64,000 nucleotides of DNA from Nocardia elegans NBRC 108235 (GCF_001612845.1 NZ_BDBF01000027.1:1-64000); one strand, 5' to 3'. Counted from the stretch's first letter, positions 8,505 to 18,261 are shown. Made by a program: numbers and translations. The notes: a model not told the origin generated them from the letters alone.

Positions 8505-9305
8505 TCAGGCCGCGGGCGTGCCCGCCGTACGATCGGTGTCCCCTGCGGCATCCTCGCCCGATTCCGCCTGTGCGCCGGCACCGGTCTCGCCGGCGGCCTC
8601 CGCCCGGAGCGGCCGGGTCTCGAACCGCATGCGCAGTGCCGTCGTCACCGCCCAGCAGGCGGTCACCGCCGCGACGGCGAACGCGGTGCCGCCGACGACA
8701 TCGGTCGGATAGTGATAGCCGAGACCCACCATGCCCACCGCCAGGGCCGCCAAGGCGAGCGCGGCGACCATGCCGAGGACGAGGCGCAAGCGCACGGTGG
8801 CGGCGACGAGCAGCAAACCCGTTGCGATGGCGACGAATTGGACGGTGTGCCCACTCGGGTAGGCGAGATAGTGCTGTAAATGCCTGTCCCACAGCGGTTT
8901 CAAAGCCCAGGTATTGATCGCGACAACCAACTCCGGGACGAGCACCAGAAATCCGGCACCCCACCAGTCGCGCCGGCGGGCACAGTAGAGCACACCGATC
9001 AGCAACAGCGGCAACACGATATAGGCGTCGCTGGGCACCACCAGCGCGTCGTAGACGCCGCGATGCGCGTCCAACCCCTCGTGCACGCGATCGTCGATCG
9101 CGCGATCGAACGCCGTCGGCCCCCCGTCGGCGGGGAAGCTCAGCGGAACCGTCGCGGTGATCAGCAGGCCGATCAGGGTGACGGTGGCGGCAACGACATG
9201 CGCTCGAAATCGAGCGACCGGCGGTGGAGCGGGCACCTGTCGACCATAGCCGCGTCCGCCTACCGCCCCACCGTCACCGGCCGCCGATATCGGGCGTGGG
9301 TTCAC
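8505..9305 (-). CDS. PAP2-family membrane phosphatase
   Basis: 266 aa with about five hydrophobic helices. The phosphatase motifs are recognisable: KPLWDRH in place of K-x6-RP, YPSGHT (catalytic His) and GLGYHYPTDVVGG (second catalytic His and Asp). The Arg that usually precedes the third motif is not evident, so activity is less certain. A GTG at 9305 overlaps the TGA of the upstream acyl-CoA oxidase gene (GTGA), which argues for translational coupling; a later GTG before PAPPPVARF is an alternative. The C-terminal 35 residues are low-complexity Ala/Gly/Glu. The substrate is probably a lipid phosphate or pyrophosphate. Confidence 0.83.
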   Translation of the reverse strand: MNPRPISAAGDGGAVGGRGYGRQVPAPPPVARFRAHVVAATVTLIGLLITATVPLSFPADGGPTAFDRAIDDRVHEGLDAHRGVYDALVVPSDAYIVLPLLLIGVLYCARRRDWWGAGFLVLVPELVVAINTWALKPLWDRHLQHYLAYPSGHTVQFVAIATGLLLVAATVRLRLVLGMVAALALAALAVGMVGLGYHYPTDVVGGTAFAVAAVTACWAVTTALRMRFETRPLRAEAAGETGAGAQAESGEDAAGDTDRTAGTPAA

Positions 9306-11323
9306 GCGCCCTGGTGCACGCTCGCGTCGTCGAGCATCGCCGCGCGCAGCATGGCCTCGGGCACGCCGAGCGCTTCGACGAGTGTGGCCGACTCCGGCCG
9401 CAACCGGTCCACGAGTTCGTTGACACCGCGCCGCACCGACTTGGCCCGATCCACCGACATGAAGCGGTGCATGATGTACCAGGCCTGATTCTGTTCGATG
9501 GTGGAGTACACGAACAGATCGCAGACGGTGTCGGCCAACGCTCGCGCGTCGGGATCCTCGATATCGGCGATGCCCTCGATGAACGCCTCCAGCACCAGCC
9601 GGTCGATATGCGCCTCACCAGCGGCGAGGATGTGGTCCTGCGCGTTGTTGAACGCCTCGAACGGCCCGGTCTCCTCGGCCCGCGCGCGCAGCCGGTGCGC
9701 GGCGGTGCGGGTCAGATAGTCCTCCCGGTCGGCGAACAGCTGCAGCTGCACCGAACGCCGGGACAGATCGCCCTCGTCGACCCCGTCGTCGGAGCGGTCG
9801 CGCAGGCGCTGGATGAGCTGGCGCACACCCGAGGTCTCGCGCACCACGTCGCGGGCCATGGTGGCCGCGAATTTCACCCAGCCGAGAGCGTCGAGATCGC
9901 GCACCTCGTCGGAGTAGGCGGTGAGCAGTTCCTTGGCCACCAGCTGGGTCAGCACCACGTTGTCACCTTCGAAGGTGGTGAACACATCGGTGTCGGCCTT
10001 CAGGGTGACCAGCCGGTTCTCGGTGAGATAGCCTGCGCCGCCGCAGCATTCGCGACATTCCTGGATGGATCGGGTGGCGTGGCGGGTCTGGGCGACCTTC
10101 AGCCCGGCGGCCCGCTTCTCCAGCGCGCGCTGCGCCTCCGGGTCCAGATTCTGCCCGGTCTGCACCAGGTGCATGCGCCGCACCAGATCGTTCTGGGCGA
10201 ACGCCAGCGCGAACGCGCGCGCGACATGCGGAAACAGCCGGCGCTGATGGCTGCGATAGTCCAGCAGCAGGGTTTCGCTGCCGTCGTCCGGATCGGAGAA
10301 CTGGCGGCGCTTGTCGCCGTAGCGCAGCGCGATACTCAACGCCACCCGCGCACCGGCGGCGGCCGCGCCACCGACACTGATCCGTCCGCGCACCAGTGTG
10401 CCCAGCGTGGTGAAGAACCGGCGGCTCGGGTTCTCGATATCGGAGCGGTAGGTCCCGTCCGGGTCGACGTCGGCGTAGCGGTTGAGCAGGTTCTCCCGCG
10501 GGATCCGGACGTGGTCGAATTCGATGCGACCGTTGTCGACCCCGGGCAGACCGCCCTTGAGACCGCAGTCCGAGGTGGTCACCCCGGGCAGGTCGTTGCC
10601 CTCCTCGTCGCGGATCGGGACGAGGAAGCAGTGCACGCCCTTGCTCTCGCCGCCGGTGATCAGCTGGGCGAAGACGGCCGCCATCCGGGCGTGTTCGGCG
10701 GCGCCGCCGATGTAGTCCTTGCGGGCGGAGGCGGTCGGGCTGTGCACCACGAACTCACCGGTCGCCGGGTCGTAGGTGGCGGTGGTCTCCAGATTCGCCA
10801 CGTCGCTGCCGTGCCCGGATTCGGTCATCGCGAAACAGCCGAGCAGATCCAGCGACAGCAGGCGTTTGACGATGTCGGTGTGGCGGTCGGTGCCCAGGTT
10901 TTCCACCGCGCCGCCGAACAGACCCCACTGCACGCCGGCCTTCACCCACAGCGACAGATCGGTGTAGGCGAGCATCTCCAGGCCGGTGACTGCCCCGCCG
11001 GGATCGCCGGTTCCCCCGTGCTCCAGACTGAAACCCTTTTCCGCATAACCGAATTCGGCGATGAGGCGCATCTGGTCCAGTACTCGCGCGCGAGCCTGGC
11101 GGTAGTCGAGGTAGGGATCACCGAACAACCGGTCGTCGACCAGCTGCCTTCGCGCCTGTTCGCGGACCTCGCGCCACGGGCCGTCGAGCGCGGCCCGCAG
11201 ATGGTCGGCGGTCGACTTCCCGTTCTTCGATCTCCCGGTGCTCGATGTCCCGGCCTCCGACTGCGCGGAGTCTGATCTCACGGAAGCTGCTGCTTCAGTA
11301 CCCGTAGCCGTATCGGTGCCCAT
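9302..11323 (-). CDS. Acyl-CoA dehydrogenase/oxidase family protein
   Basis: 673 aa, much longer than the usual 380-residue acyl-CoA dehydrogenases and close to acyl-CoA oxidase length. It has the FAD-contact segment CFAMTESGHGSDVANLETTA, the core around LVRGRISVGGAAAAGAR, and CCGGAGYLTENRL with TTFEGDNVVLTQ, where the Glu-Gly-Asp signature is typical of acyl-CoA oxidases. The first 35 residues are low complexity. It catalyses the first step of beta-oxidation of an unidentified acyl-CoA. It is translationally coupled to the PAP2 gene. Confidence 0.86.
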   Translation of the reverse strand: MGTDTATGTEAAASVRSDSAQSEAGTSSTGRSKNGKSTADHLRAALDGPWREVREQARRQLVDDRLFGDPYLDYRQARARVLDQMRLIAEFGYAEKGFSLEHGGTGDPGGAVTGLEMLAYTDLSLWVKAGVQWGLFGGAVENLGTDRHTDIVKRLLSLDLLGCFAMTESGHGSDVANLETTATYDPATGEFVVHSPTASARKDYIGGAAEHARMAAVFAQLITGGESKGVHCFLVPIRDEEGNDLPGVTTSDCGLKGGLPGVDNGRIEFDHVRIPRENLLNRYADVDPDGTYRSDIENPSRRFFTTLGTLVRGRISVGGAAAAGARVALSIALRYGDKRRQFSDPDDGSETLLLDYRSHQRRLFPHVARAFALAFAQNDLVRRMHLVQTGQNLDPEAQRALEKRAAGLKVAQTRHATRSIQECRECCGGAGYLTENRLVTLKADTDVFTTFEGDNVVLTQLVAKELLTAYSDEVRDLDALGWVKFAATMARDVVRETSGVRQLIQRLRDRSDDGVDEGDLSRRSVQLQLFADREDYLTRTAAHRLRARAEETGPFEAFNNAQDHILAAGEAHIDRLVLEAFIEGIADIEDPDARALADTVCDLFVYSTIEQNQAWYIMHRFMSVDRAKSVRRGVNELVDRLRPESATLVEALGVPEAMLRAAMLDDASVHQGA

Positions 11324-11449
11324 GGTTATCGACTGTAGCGGGACCGGGAAGCCACCGGCGATAACCAGCGGTTTGCTCTATTCGCCGCTTCCGGCGGCGT
11401 GAGGGAGCTGCCCCCGGGCCGTGCGCCGACTCCGGCTACCGTGTGCAGT

Positions 11450-12907
11450 GTGACAGATGAGTTGGAGCCCGAACTCGTCCGCACGGGGCCGGAAACCCGG
11501 CCGAGTTCGTTGTGGCATCGGGCGATGGGAGCGGTAACCGATCGGCTGGTCGCCCAGCGGCGCGCCACGGTGGACTCGGTGGTCGAGGCACCGGCCCCGC
11601 TGAAGCCGATCGATCTCACCGACGACGCCGCCGTAACCGAGGTGCTCGACCTGGCCGAGCGAGTCGGCGAGGTGGTGCTCGCGTCGGGCACCGCCGTGAC
11701 CGACACCAGCACACAGGTCGAATTCATCGCCGCGACATACGGTTTGGCACAATGCGATATCGACGTGACCTACAACTCGATTCGCATCTCCGCCGATCGG
11801 GGTCCGTCGCTGCCACCCGCCAGCACCATGCGGGTGGTGCAGTATCGCTCGCTGGACTTCACTCGCCTGTCGGCCGTCGACCGCCTCACCCGGCGGATCC
11901 GCCGCGAGGTGGTGCCGCCTCAGGAGGCGCACGCCGCCCTCGACGCGATCACCACCGCCCCGCACCCCTACAACCGGTGGGTCGCCACCTTCGGCTGGTC
12001 GTTGCTGGCCGCGTCCATCGCGCTGTTGCTGGGTGGTGGCGTGCTGGTCGCGGCCGTGAGTTTCGCCACGACGTTGCTGATCGACCGATGCAACCGCGAG
12101 CTGAACAAGCGCGGCCTGCCCTTCTTCTTCCAGAACATGATGGGCGGCATCATCGCGACCCTGCCCGCGATACTGCTGCAGACCTTCGCCGAGGGGTTGG
12201 AGACCAATCCCAGCGTGATCGTCGCGGCCGGGATCACCGTGCTGCTCAGTGGTTTACAGCTGGTCGGTGCGGTCGAGGACGCGATCACCGGCGCACCGAT
12301 CACGGCCGCCGCCCGCATGCTGGAAGTGCTGGTCATGACCGGTGCGATCATCGGCGGGGTCGGTTTGGCGCTGCGCGGAGCGCAAGCCTTCGGCGCCCAG
12401 GTGCCGCCGATCGACATGTCGCCGTCCTACGACATCACCAATCTGCCGTTGAAGATCACCGCCGGTGCGGTGGCGGCGGCGGCGTTCGCGCTCGCCTGTT
12501 ATGCCGAGCGCCGGGCCCTCGCCGTCGCCGCCATCAGCGGCGCGGGGATCACCGTGTGCTACCTGTTCGTGCAGCACGCCGGTTTCGGGCCGGTGATCGC
12601 GGCCGCGGTCTCGGCGACCGCGATCGGTCTCGCCGGTGGTCTGCTGGCCCGCCGCGCGGTGACGCCCCCGCTGGTCGTCGCCATCGCGGGCATCACTCCG
12701 CTGCTTCCCGGTCTCAAGGTCTATCGCGGCCTGTTCGCCCTGATCAACGACGATCTGCTGGTCGGGCTGAATCAGATGTTCGCCGCACTGGTCGTCGGCT
12801 GTGCCCTCGGCGGCGGTATCACGCTCGGCGAGTGGTTCGCCCGGTGGCTGCGCCGGCCGCGGATCCTGCGGCGGGTCACCGGGGTGCGCCCCGACGACTT
12901 CACCTGA
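11450..12907 (+). CDS. Threonine/serine exporter family membrane protein (ThrE-like)
   Basis: 485 aa from the GTG at 11450; an upstream GTG at 11399 would add 17 residues and cannot be excluded. The N-terminal cytoplasmic domain contains GTAVTDTSTQVEFIAATYGL and the segment YNRWVATFGWSLLAASIALLLGG, then about ten hydrophobic helices follow. This is the fused two-part ThrE arrangement (DUF1212 plus DUF3815-like) seen in actinobacteria, which exports threonine and serine in Corynebacterium. It is divergent from the acyl-CoA oxidase gene. Confidence 0.83.
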   Translation: MTDELEPELVRTGPETRPSSLWHRAMGAVTDRLVAQRRATVDSVVEAPAPLKPIDLTDDAAVTEVLDLAERVGEVVLASGTAVTDTSTQVEFIAATYGLAQCDIDVTYNSIRISADRGPSLPPASTMRVVQYRSLDFTRLSAVDRLTRRIRREVVPPQEAHAALDAITTAPHPYNRWVATFGWSLLAASIALLLGGGVLVAAVSFATTLLIDRCNRELNKRGLPFFFQNMMGGIIATLPAILLQTFAEGLETNPSVIVAAGITVLLSGLQLVGAVEDAITGAPITAAARMLEVLVMTGAIIGGVGLALRGAQAFGAQVPPIDMSPSYDITNLPLKITAGAVAAAAFALACYAERRALAVAAISGAGITVCYLFVQHAGFGPVIAAAVSATAIGLAGGLLARRAVTPPLVVAIAGITPLLPGLKVYRGLFALINDDLLVGLNQMFAALVVGCALGGGITLGEWFARWLRRPRILRRVTGVRPDDFT

Positions 12908-12931
12908 GACCGCCGGGTTCGCGGCCCGGCC

Positions 12932-13651
12932 TCAGGCCGCGAACCCGATGGAGCGGGCCAGATCGGCCAGCGTCGCATCGAACAGCGCATCCGGGTTGCC
13001 TACCGGCATCGGGTAGTTGCCGAAGACTTCGAGGGTGACATGCCCGTACAGCCGGGCCCAGAACTGGATCATCAGATAGGTGACACCCAGGTCCAGCTTC
13101 TCGGCCGGGAATTTCTGCCCCGATTCGGCGAGCACGGTGAGCAGTTCGGTCTGGAATCCGATGAGGTCTTCGCGCAGCGCGTGCGGGATCACATCGGTCG
13201 GCGGGGTGACGATGTCGTAGGTGGTCAGCAACCGTCCCGCGGCCTCCAGGAAGATGCGGCCGAACGGTTCGTCGAATTGCCGCATGGCGCTGGCCGAACC
13301 CCCGGCCGGCGAGGCGAAGACGAGCGTGAACTCGTGGGCATGCGCCAGGGCCCACTGCCGGAAACCCTTGCAGATGGCGAACAGCTGGACCATGCCGTCC
13401 TCGGGCAGCTCGGCCACCTGTTCGGCGAGCTCCTGGGCCAGGTCGGCGCAGATATCGCTGCGCAGCGCACCCACCAGGTCGTCGCGGGAGGCGTAGTACC
13501 GATACAACGCGGGTGCGGTGATACCCAGCTCACGCGCGATGGCGCGCAGGGTCACCGCCTCGGGTCCCTGCTCCACCAGGAGCGTGCGGGCCACGCGCCG
13601 GATGTCGGCGTCGCTGACCGCGGGCATCCGGCCCCGTCGTGCGGCTGTCAT
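12932..13651 (-). CDS. TetR/AcrR-family regulator
   Basis: 239 aa from the ATG at 13651, which has a GAAGGA ribosome-binding site; the longer frame to 13717 adds an arginine-rich stretch without such support. The N-terminal HTH reads SDADIRRVARTLLVEQGPEAVT, then LRAIARELGITAPALYRYYASRDDLVGAL. The C-terminal part (about 60-239) resembles the WHG-type TetR ligand domain (GFRQWALAHAHEFTLVFASP). It lies directly downstream of the CYP125-like P450 on the same strand and may be co-transcribed. It is not KstR-like in sequence. Confidence 0.85.
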   Translation of the reverse strand: MTAARRGRMPAVSDADIRRVARTLLVEQGPEAVTLRAIARELGITAPALYRYYASRDDLVGALRSDICADLAQELAEQVAELPEDGMVQLFAICKGFRQWALAHAHEFTLVFASPAGGSASAMRQFDEPFGRIFLEAAGRLLTTYDIVTPPTDVIPHALREDLIGFQTELLTVLAESGQKFPAEKLDLGVTYLMIQFWARLYGHVTLEVFGNYPMPVGNPDALFDATLADLARSIGFAA

Positions 13652-13777
13652 GCGTCGTCCTTCGTCGCATGCGCACCGGCCCCGACGTCGCGGGTACGTC
13701 GAGGCCGGTACGCACACTGTGTCCTGGGCCGCCGGAGACCGGGGACGCCGAGGGCGCTGCCCCGGCGGCCGCGGCGC

Positions 13778-15013
13778 TCACTCGTAGGCGACCTGCCAGC
13801 TCTTGATTCCGTTCAACCAGCCCGAGCGTAGCCGGACCGGCTCGGAAACCTCACGCAGGTTGGGCATCACGTCGGCGATGGCGTTGAAGATCAGATCCAG
13901 CTGCAGCCGGGCCAGGTTGGCGCCGACACAGTAGTGGGTGCCGGTACCGCCGAAACCCACGTGCGGGTTCGGGTTTCGCATGATGTCGAAGTCGAACGGC
14001 TTGTCGAAACGTTCCTCGTCGAAGTTCGCCGAGGAGTAGAACAGGCCTACCCGCTGGCCCTTCTTGATGGCCTGACCGCCGATTTCGGTGTCCGACAACG
14101 CGGTTCGCTGGAACGCGATGACCGGGGTCGCCCAGCGCACGATCTCGTCGGGCGCGGTGCGCGGCCGCTCGGCCTTGTAGAGCTCCCACTGCGCCGGGTT
14201 GTCCACGAAGGCCTTCATGCCGTGGGTGGTGGCGTTGCGGGTGGTCTCGTTACCGGCCACGGCCAGCAGGATGACGAACCACGCGAACTCCTCCGAGCCC
14301 AGCGCCTCGCCCTCGATATCGGCGTTGAGCAGCTGGGAGACGATGTCGTCGGCCGGGCATTTGCGCTTCTCCTCGGCGAGGTTCCACGCGTAGCCCATGA
14401 CCTGGGCGTTGGCCATCTTGTAGCTGTCGGCGTACTCGGGGTCGTCGTAGCCCATCATCTGGTTGGACCACTCGAACAGCTTGCCGCGATCCTCCTGCGG
14501 CACGCCGAGCAGTTCGGCGATGGCCTGCAGCGGCAGCTCACAGGCCACCTGCTGGACGAAGTCGCCGCCGCCGGTCTTCTTCGCCTCGTGCACGATCCGC
14601 TCGGCCCGCTCGCGCAGCGCGGCCCGCAGGCTCTCCACCGCGCGCGGGGTGAAGCCGCGCGAGATGATCCGGCGCAGCTTGTCGTGCGCCGGCGGATCGG
14701 TGTTGACCAGCATGGCTCGCTGGATCTCGATCTCCTCGCGGGTGATCTCGCCGTTGAAGCGGATCACCGCGGTGTTCTCCTGGGTGGAGAAGACCTCGGA
14801 GTTCTTCGAGATCTCCTTGATGTCGTCGAGCCGGCTCACCACCCAGTAGCCGCCGTCGTCGAATCCACTCACTCCGTTGGGCTGGTCGACCCACCACACC
14901 GGGGCGGTGCGGCGCAGTTCGGCCCATTCGGCCACGGGCAGGCGCTGCGACAGCAGATCGGGGTCGGTGAAATCGAAATCGTGACTGATGGACGGCAGAG
15001 ACGGCGCGGACAC
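13778..15013 (-). CDS. Cytochrome P450, CYP125 type (steroid C26/C27 hydroxylase)
   Basis: 411 aa from the GTG at 15013, chosen because AAAGGAGGT lies 5 nt upstream; the ATG at 15052 lacks this. Family marks are the I-helix VAGNETTRN, the ExxR-like EIVRWATPV region and the haem loop FGGTGTHYCVGANLA with Cys362 as thiolate ligand. The opening DFTDPDLLSQRLPVAEWAEL, FTPRAVESLRAALRERA, LLGVPQEDRGKLFEWSNQM and RSGWLNGIKSWQV closely follow mycobacterial CYP125, which oxidises the cholesterol side-chain terminus. A KstR-like box overlaps its leader. No ferredoxin gene is adjacent. Confidence 0.9.
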   Translation of the reverse strand: MSAPSLPSISHDFDFTDPDLLSQRLPVAEWAELRRTAPVWWVDQPNGVSGFDDGGYWVVSRLDDIKEISKNSEVFSTQENTAVIRFNGEITREEIEIQRAMLVNTDPPAHDKLRRIISRGFTPRAVESLRAALRERAERIVHEAKKTGGGDFVQQVACELPLQAIAELLGVPQEDRGKLFEWSNQMMGYDDPEYADSYKMANAQVMGYAWNLAEEKRKCPADDIVSQLLNADIEGEALGSEEFAWFVILLAVAGNETTRNATTHGMKAFVDNPAQWELYKAERPRTAPDEIVRWATPVIAFQRTALSDTEIGGQAIKKGQRVGLFYSSANFDEERFDKPFDFDIMRNPNPHVGFGGTGTHYCVGANLARLQLDLIFNAIADVMPNLREVSEPVRLRSGWLNGIKSWQVAYE

Positions 15014-15024
15014 GGTACCTCCTT

Positions 15025-15038
15025 TGGAACACGTTCCT
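15025..15038. promoter_or_regulatory. KstR-like operator before the CYP125-type gene
   Basis: TGGAACACGTTCCT matches the KstR consensus TnnAACnnGTTnnA at all but the last base, with 5-bp arms GGAAC/GTTCC. It lies just upstream of the ribosome-binding site of the P450. KstR is the TetR-type repressor of cholesterol catabolism in mycolic-acid bacteria; its gene is not in the window. Confidence 0.6.
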
Positions 15039-15199
15039 ATGGAGTGAACCACACCACACCCGTTTTGTGAACACCTATTAGTAAATCATGTTCACGCGCT
15101 TGTTACGGCGCGCGAGCAAACGGCCGGCACCAGCCCCGACCAGCGCGGACAGTGCACGGGCCGGCCCCACACGAGATCGAGACCGGCCCGGACAAGCAC

Positions 15200-17044
15200 T
15201 CAGTCCAGCTGCAGTTGCGGAGAATACAGCTCCAGCCAGGTGTGCAGATCGATGATGCGGTCCAGTCCGGCGCGCATGGAGCTGTCGATGCCGGACGGGT
15301 CGTGGGCAACCGCTCGCTGCAGCCACTGCCGATCGATGAGCTCGAACAGGGGTGAATCGTCATCGGCGAGAACGTGTTTCGCCTGCTGCTGCAGCACCGC
15401 CGCATAGCCCGGATCCTGCGTCGACGGGTACGGGCTCTTGACCCGCCGCACCACCGATTCCGGCAGCACATGCTCGGCCGCATGCCGCAGCAGGCTCTTC
15501 TCCCGGCCGTCGAACGTCTTCAGCGACCACGGGGTGTTGTAGACGTACTCGACCAGGCGGTGGTCGCAGAACGGCACCCGCACCTCGAGGCCGACCGCCA
15601 TCGACGCGCGGTCCTTACGGTCGAGCAACGTGCGCACGAACCTGGTCAGGTGCAGGTGGCAAACGGTCCGCATCCGGTGTTCGACCTCGGATTCGCCGTC
15701 GAGGTGCTCGACCTCGGCCACCGCCGCGCTGTACTGGTCGGCGACGAACTCCTCGAGCCGCAGTCGTTCACGCAGGGCCGGGTTCAGAATCTGCCAGCGG
15801 GCGTCGCCGGTCAGGGCACTGTTGAAGGCCAGCCACGGAAAGGTGTCCGCCTTCAGCGCCACCTCGTCGTGGAACCAGCGATACCCGCCGAACACCTCGT
15901 CGGCCGACTCCCCCGACAACGCCACGGTCGACTGCTGCCGGATGGCCGCGAACAGCAGGTACAGCGAGGTGTCCATATCGCCGAAACCGACGGGGATGTC
16001 GCGGGCGGTGACGACCGCGCGCCGTGCCGCCGGGGCGGCCAGATCCGCCGGATTCAGCATCACGTCGCGATGGGCCGAACGCACCAGCGCGGCCACCTCC
16101 CGTACGAACGGCGAGTCCGGGGTGTCGCGCATCTCGTCGGGGACGAAGTTCTGCTCCTGGTTGGCGAAATCCACCGAGAAGGTCCGCAACTGCTCGCCGT
16201 CGCGGGCGAGCCGGGCCGCGGCCAGGCCGGTGATCGCGCTCGAATCCAGTCCACCCGAGAGCAGCACGCAGCGCGGCACATCCGAGATGAGCTGGCGATC
16301 GACGATGTCGGTCAGCAGCTCACGCACCCGGGCGACGGTCCGTTCCTGGCTGTCGGTGTGCTCGACGGCATGCAGCCGCCAGTAGGTGCGGGGGCGAATT
16401 CCGTTGCGGTCCACCGTGATCAGCGTGCCCGGCAGCACCTCTTCCATACCCTTCCACAGCGACCAGCCGGGCTGTTTGGTCATGGCGAACAGCTCGCGCA
16501 GGCCGTCCAGGTCGACGGTCGCGGCCGCCAGCGGGTTGGCGAGGATGGCCTTCGGCTCGGAACCGAACAGCACACCGTCGGGGGTCGGGTAGTAGTAGAA
16601 CGGTTTGATCCCCATCCGGTCGCGCACCATGACCAGCTTCTCGTCGCGCTCGTCCCAGATCGCGAAGGCGTACATGCCGTTGAGGTGGTCGACGACGGAC
16701 TCACCCCATTGCAGATAGCCGTGCAACACCACCTCGGTGTCGCTGTCGGTGTCGAAGCGGTGGCCGAGTCCGCGCAGCTCCTCGCGCAGTTCCCGGAAGT
16801 TGTAGGCCTCCCCCGAGTACACCATCGCGACGTCGCCGGCCGGGGTCGGCACGGTCATCGGCTGCGTCCCGCCCGGCAGGTCGATGATGGCCAGTCGCCG
16901 GTGCCCCAGTGCCGCGTGTGTACGAACGAAGGTGCCCCGCCCGTCCGGCCCGCGACAGGCCATGGTTTCGGTCATCGCATCGACAACCCCCTGCTGCCGG
17001 GTGAGGTCGTCCGAGAACGCCACCCAGCCCGCGATTCCGCACAT
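15200..17044 (-). CDS. asnB: Asparagine synthase (glutamine-hydrolysing)
   Basis: 614 aa from the ATG at 17044, which leaves Cys2 (MCGIAGWVAF) as the nucleophile of the class II glutaminase domain (about 2-210). The synthetase domain follows, with the ATP pyrophosphatase loop LLSGGLDSSAITG and the later SGESADEVFGGYRWFHDE and RKDRASMAVGLEVRVPFCDHRLVEY. It converts aspartate, glutamine and ATP to asparagine. The upstream region is AT-rich (around 17060-17095) and holds the promoter. Homologues also act in cell-wall or natural-product amidation, but no partner genes suggest that here. Confidence 0.93.
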   Translation of the reverse strand: MCGIAGWVAFSDDLTRQQGVVDAMTETMACRGPDGRGTFVRTHAALGHRRLAIIDLPGGTQPMTVPTPAGDVAMVYSGEAYNFRELREELRGLGHRFDTDSDTEVVLHGYLQWGESVVDHLNGMYAFAIWDERDEKLVMVRDRMGIKPFYYYPTPDGVLFGSEPKAILANPLAAATVDLDGLRELFAMTKQPGWSLWKGMEEVLPGTLITVDRNGIRPRTYWRLHAVEHTDSQERTVARVRELLTDIVDRQLISDVPRCVLLSGGLDSSAITGLAAARLARDGEQLRTFSVDFANQEQNFVPDEMRDTPDSPFVREVAALVRSAHRDVMLNPADLAAPAARRAVVTARDIPVGFGDMDTSLYLLFAAIRQQSTVALSGESADEVFGGYRWFHDEVALKADTFPWLAFNSALTGDARWQILNPALRERLRLEEFVADQYSAAVAEVEHLDGESEVEHRMRTVCHLHLTRFVRTLLDRKDRASMAVGLEVRVPFCDHRLVEYVYNTPWSLKTFDGREKSLLRHAAEHVLPESVVRRVKSPYPSTQDPGYAAVLQQQAKHVLADDDSPLFELIDRQWLQRAVAHDPSGIDSSMRAGLDRIIDLHTWLELYSPQLQLD

Positions 17045-17287
17045 TCCGCCGCCTCTCAATAATTAATTAGCTTAGGGAACTATCCGTAAAACCGTTGTAA
17101 CACAAGGAGTCTCGCGCGCGCCACCACGCGCCCGACTTGTCCGAGCTTGTCCGAACTCGCCGCTTTCGCCCGAATAGTTCACTTCGCCCGCGGCGGGCGA
17201 ACAACCGGAAACCTCTCGTTCCGCCGCCCCGGGACCGCACCGCCCGAACGCGCCACCACCCCTATCGTCACCCGGCCCCCACTTCGA

Positions 17288-17740
17288 CTACCGGTCGGGT
17301 TGCCCTCCGGTAGCCCAACGTGCGAAAGACAACCGCGGATTCACGGTTTCGACGTCGGCGACCGCCATCACCGAATTCAGGGCAAGGAAGTCGAAATGCT
17401 CTGTCGACGGCGCGATTACGACGTCGGCATCGGCCGCGCGCACCTGATCGGCGAGCGGTATCCAACTCGTCTCCGGCCCCCACACCAGCCGATAGCCCAG
17501 CCGCTCCGCCAGCCGTCGCACCTGAGCGATATCCCAGTCGAGACACGGCGACTCCGAATGCACCCACCCCAGCGCGACCGGGAGTGCATCCTTCACGACC
17601 GCCGATCCCGGCGACGCGGGCTGCGGTGCGGCCTGACCCGGGTGGCGCTCCCGAGGGACGTCGCCGATGGTGAATGAACTTCGCCCGCCCGAAGCCGATT
17701 GACCTCTACCCGCCCGATGATTTCCCGGCGACGACAACAA
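17288..17740 (-). CDS. Hypothetical protein
   Basis: Up to 150 codons, but only the C-terminal about 100 look protein-like (LPVALGWVHSES, VRRLAERLGYRLVWGPETSW, IPLADQVRAADADVVIAPSTEH, ADVETVNPRLSFARWATG). The true start is probably the GTG at 17596 or close to it. The alternation of an alpha-helical segment and short hydrophobic strands suggests a small alpha/beta domain, vaguely like the N-terminal fold of serine recombinases but without the catalytic serine context. Function unknown. Confidence 0.5.
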   Translation of the reverse strand: MLSSPGNHRAGRGQSASGGRSSFTIGDVPRERHPGQAAPQPASPGSAVVKDALPVALGWVHSESPCLDWDIAQVRRLAERLGYRLVWGPETSWIPLADQVRAADADVVIAPSTEHFDFLALNSVMAVADVETVNPRLSFARWATGGQPDR

Positions 17741-17817
17741 CCTTGCATCGCAAGCGAAATCGAACGGACGGGCTGATCATCGACTACCGATGCGGGTGTC
17801 GCCGCCGCACGCCGGAA

Positions 17818-18261
17818 CTAGTCGAGCTGCAGTAGAGGAAATAGCGGGGCGAGGAAGGGGAAGTTGCGGACGAGAACATCCACGGCCGAGCGCGCACCTG
17901 TGCCTGTGCCGCCGAAATTACTACCCTTCCAAGTCACGTTGGTCGAGCCGGCGGTGTAAAAGACCCCCTGCCCGCCATCGCATTGGACGTCGGCCGTATA
18001 TTGCCCGGCAGAAGTCCCGCTGAAGTCGTACGTATAGGTCAATGTGCTCGGATTCGGTGCCGGGCTCGAGTACTTCACCACGCTATTGATTCTGAACACA
18101 CACGATTCGCCACTCGCCACATTACCGACCTGGGCGGTAAGCACTGAACCGGAGGTGGAGAAGGTGGCGGCCGCGTTGGCCGCCGCTATGCCGGGCAGAA
18201 AAACGATCATGGCCACCGCCGCGAGCACAGCGACGATTCCGCGAGTCGGTAGGCCGGACAT
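17818..18261 (-). CDS. Small secreted protein of unknown function
   Basis: 147 aa from the ATG at 18261, supported by AAGGGAG about 8 nt upstream. A signal peptide is clear: MSGLPTRG, then the hydrophobic run IVAVLAAVAMIVFLPGIAAANA with likely cleavage after an Ala-x-Ala. The mature part has two Cys that may pair (SCVFRIN and VQCDGG), is rich in Ser, Thr and Gly, and looks beta-stranded, possibly an immunoglobulin-like fold. It ends LFPLLQLD. No family recognised. Confidence 0.7.
   Translation of the reverse strand: MSGLPTRGIVAVLAAVAMIVFLPGIAAANAAATFSTSGSVLTAQVGNVASGESCVFRINSVVKYSSPAPNPSTLTYTYDFSGTSAGQYTADVQCDGGQGVFYTAGSTNVTWKGSNFGGTGTGARSAVDVLVRNFPFLAPLFPLLQLD

Noticed and set aside
5707..8964. 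A 1085-codon open frame on the minus strand
   Set aside because: It runs antisense to the GMC oxidase and NERD genes, has no family resemblance and reflects high-GC third-position bias.
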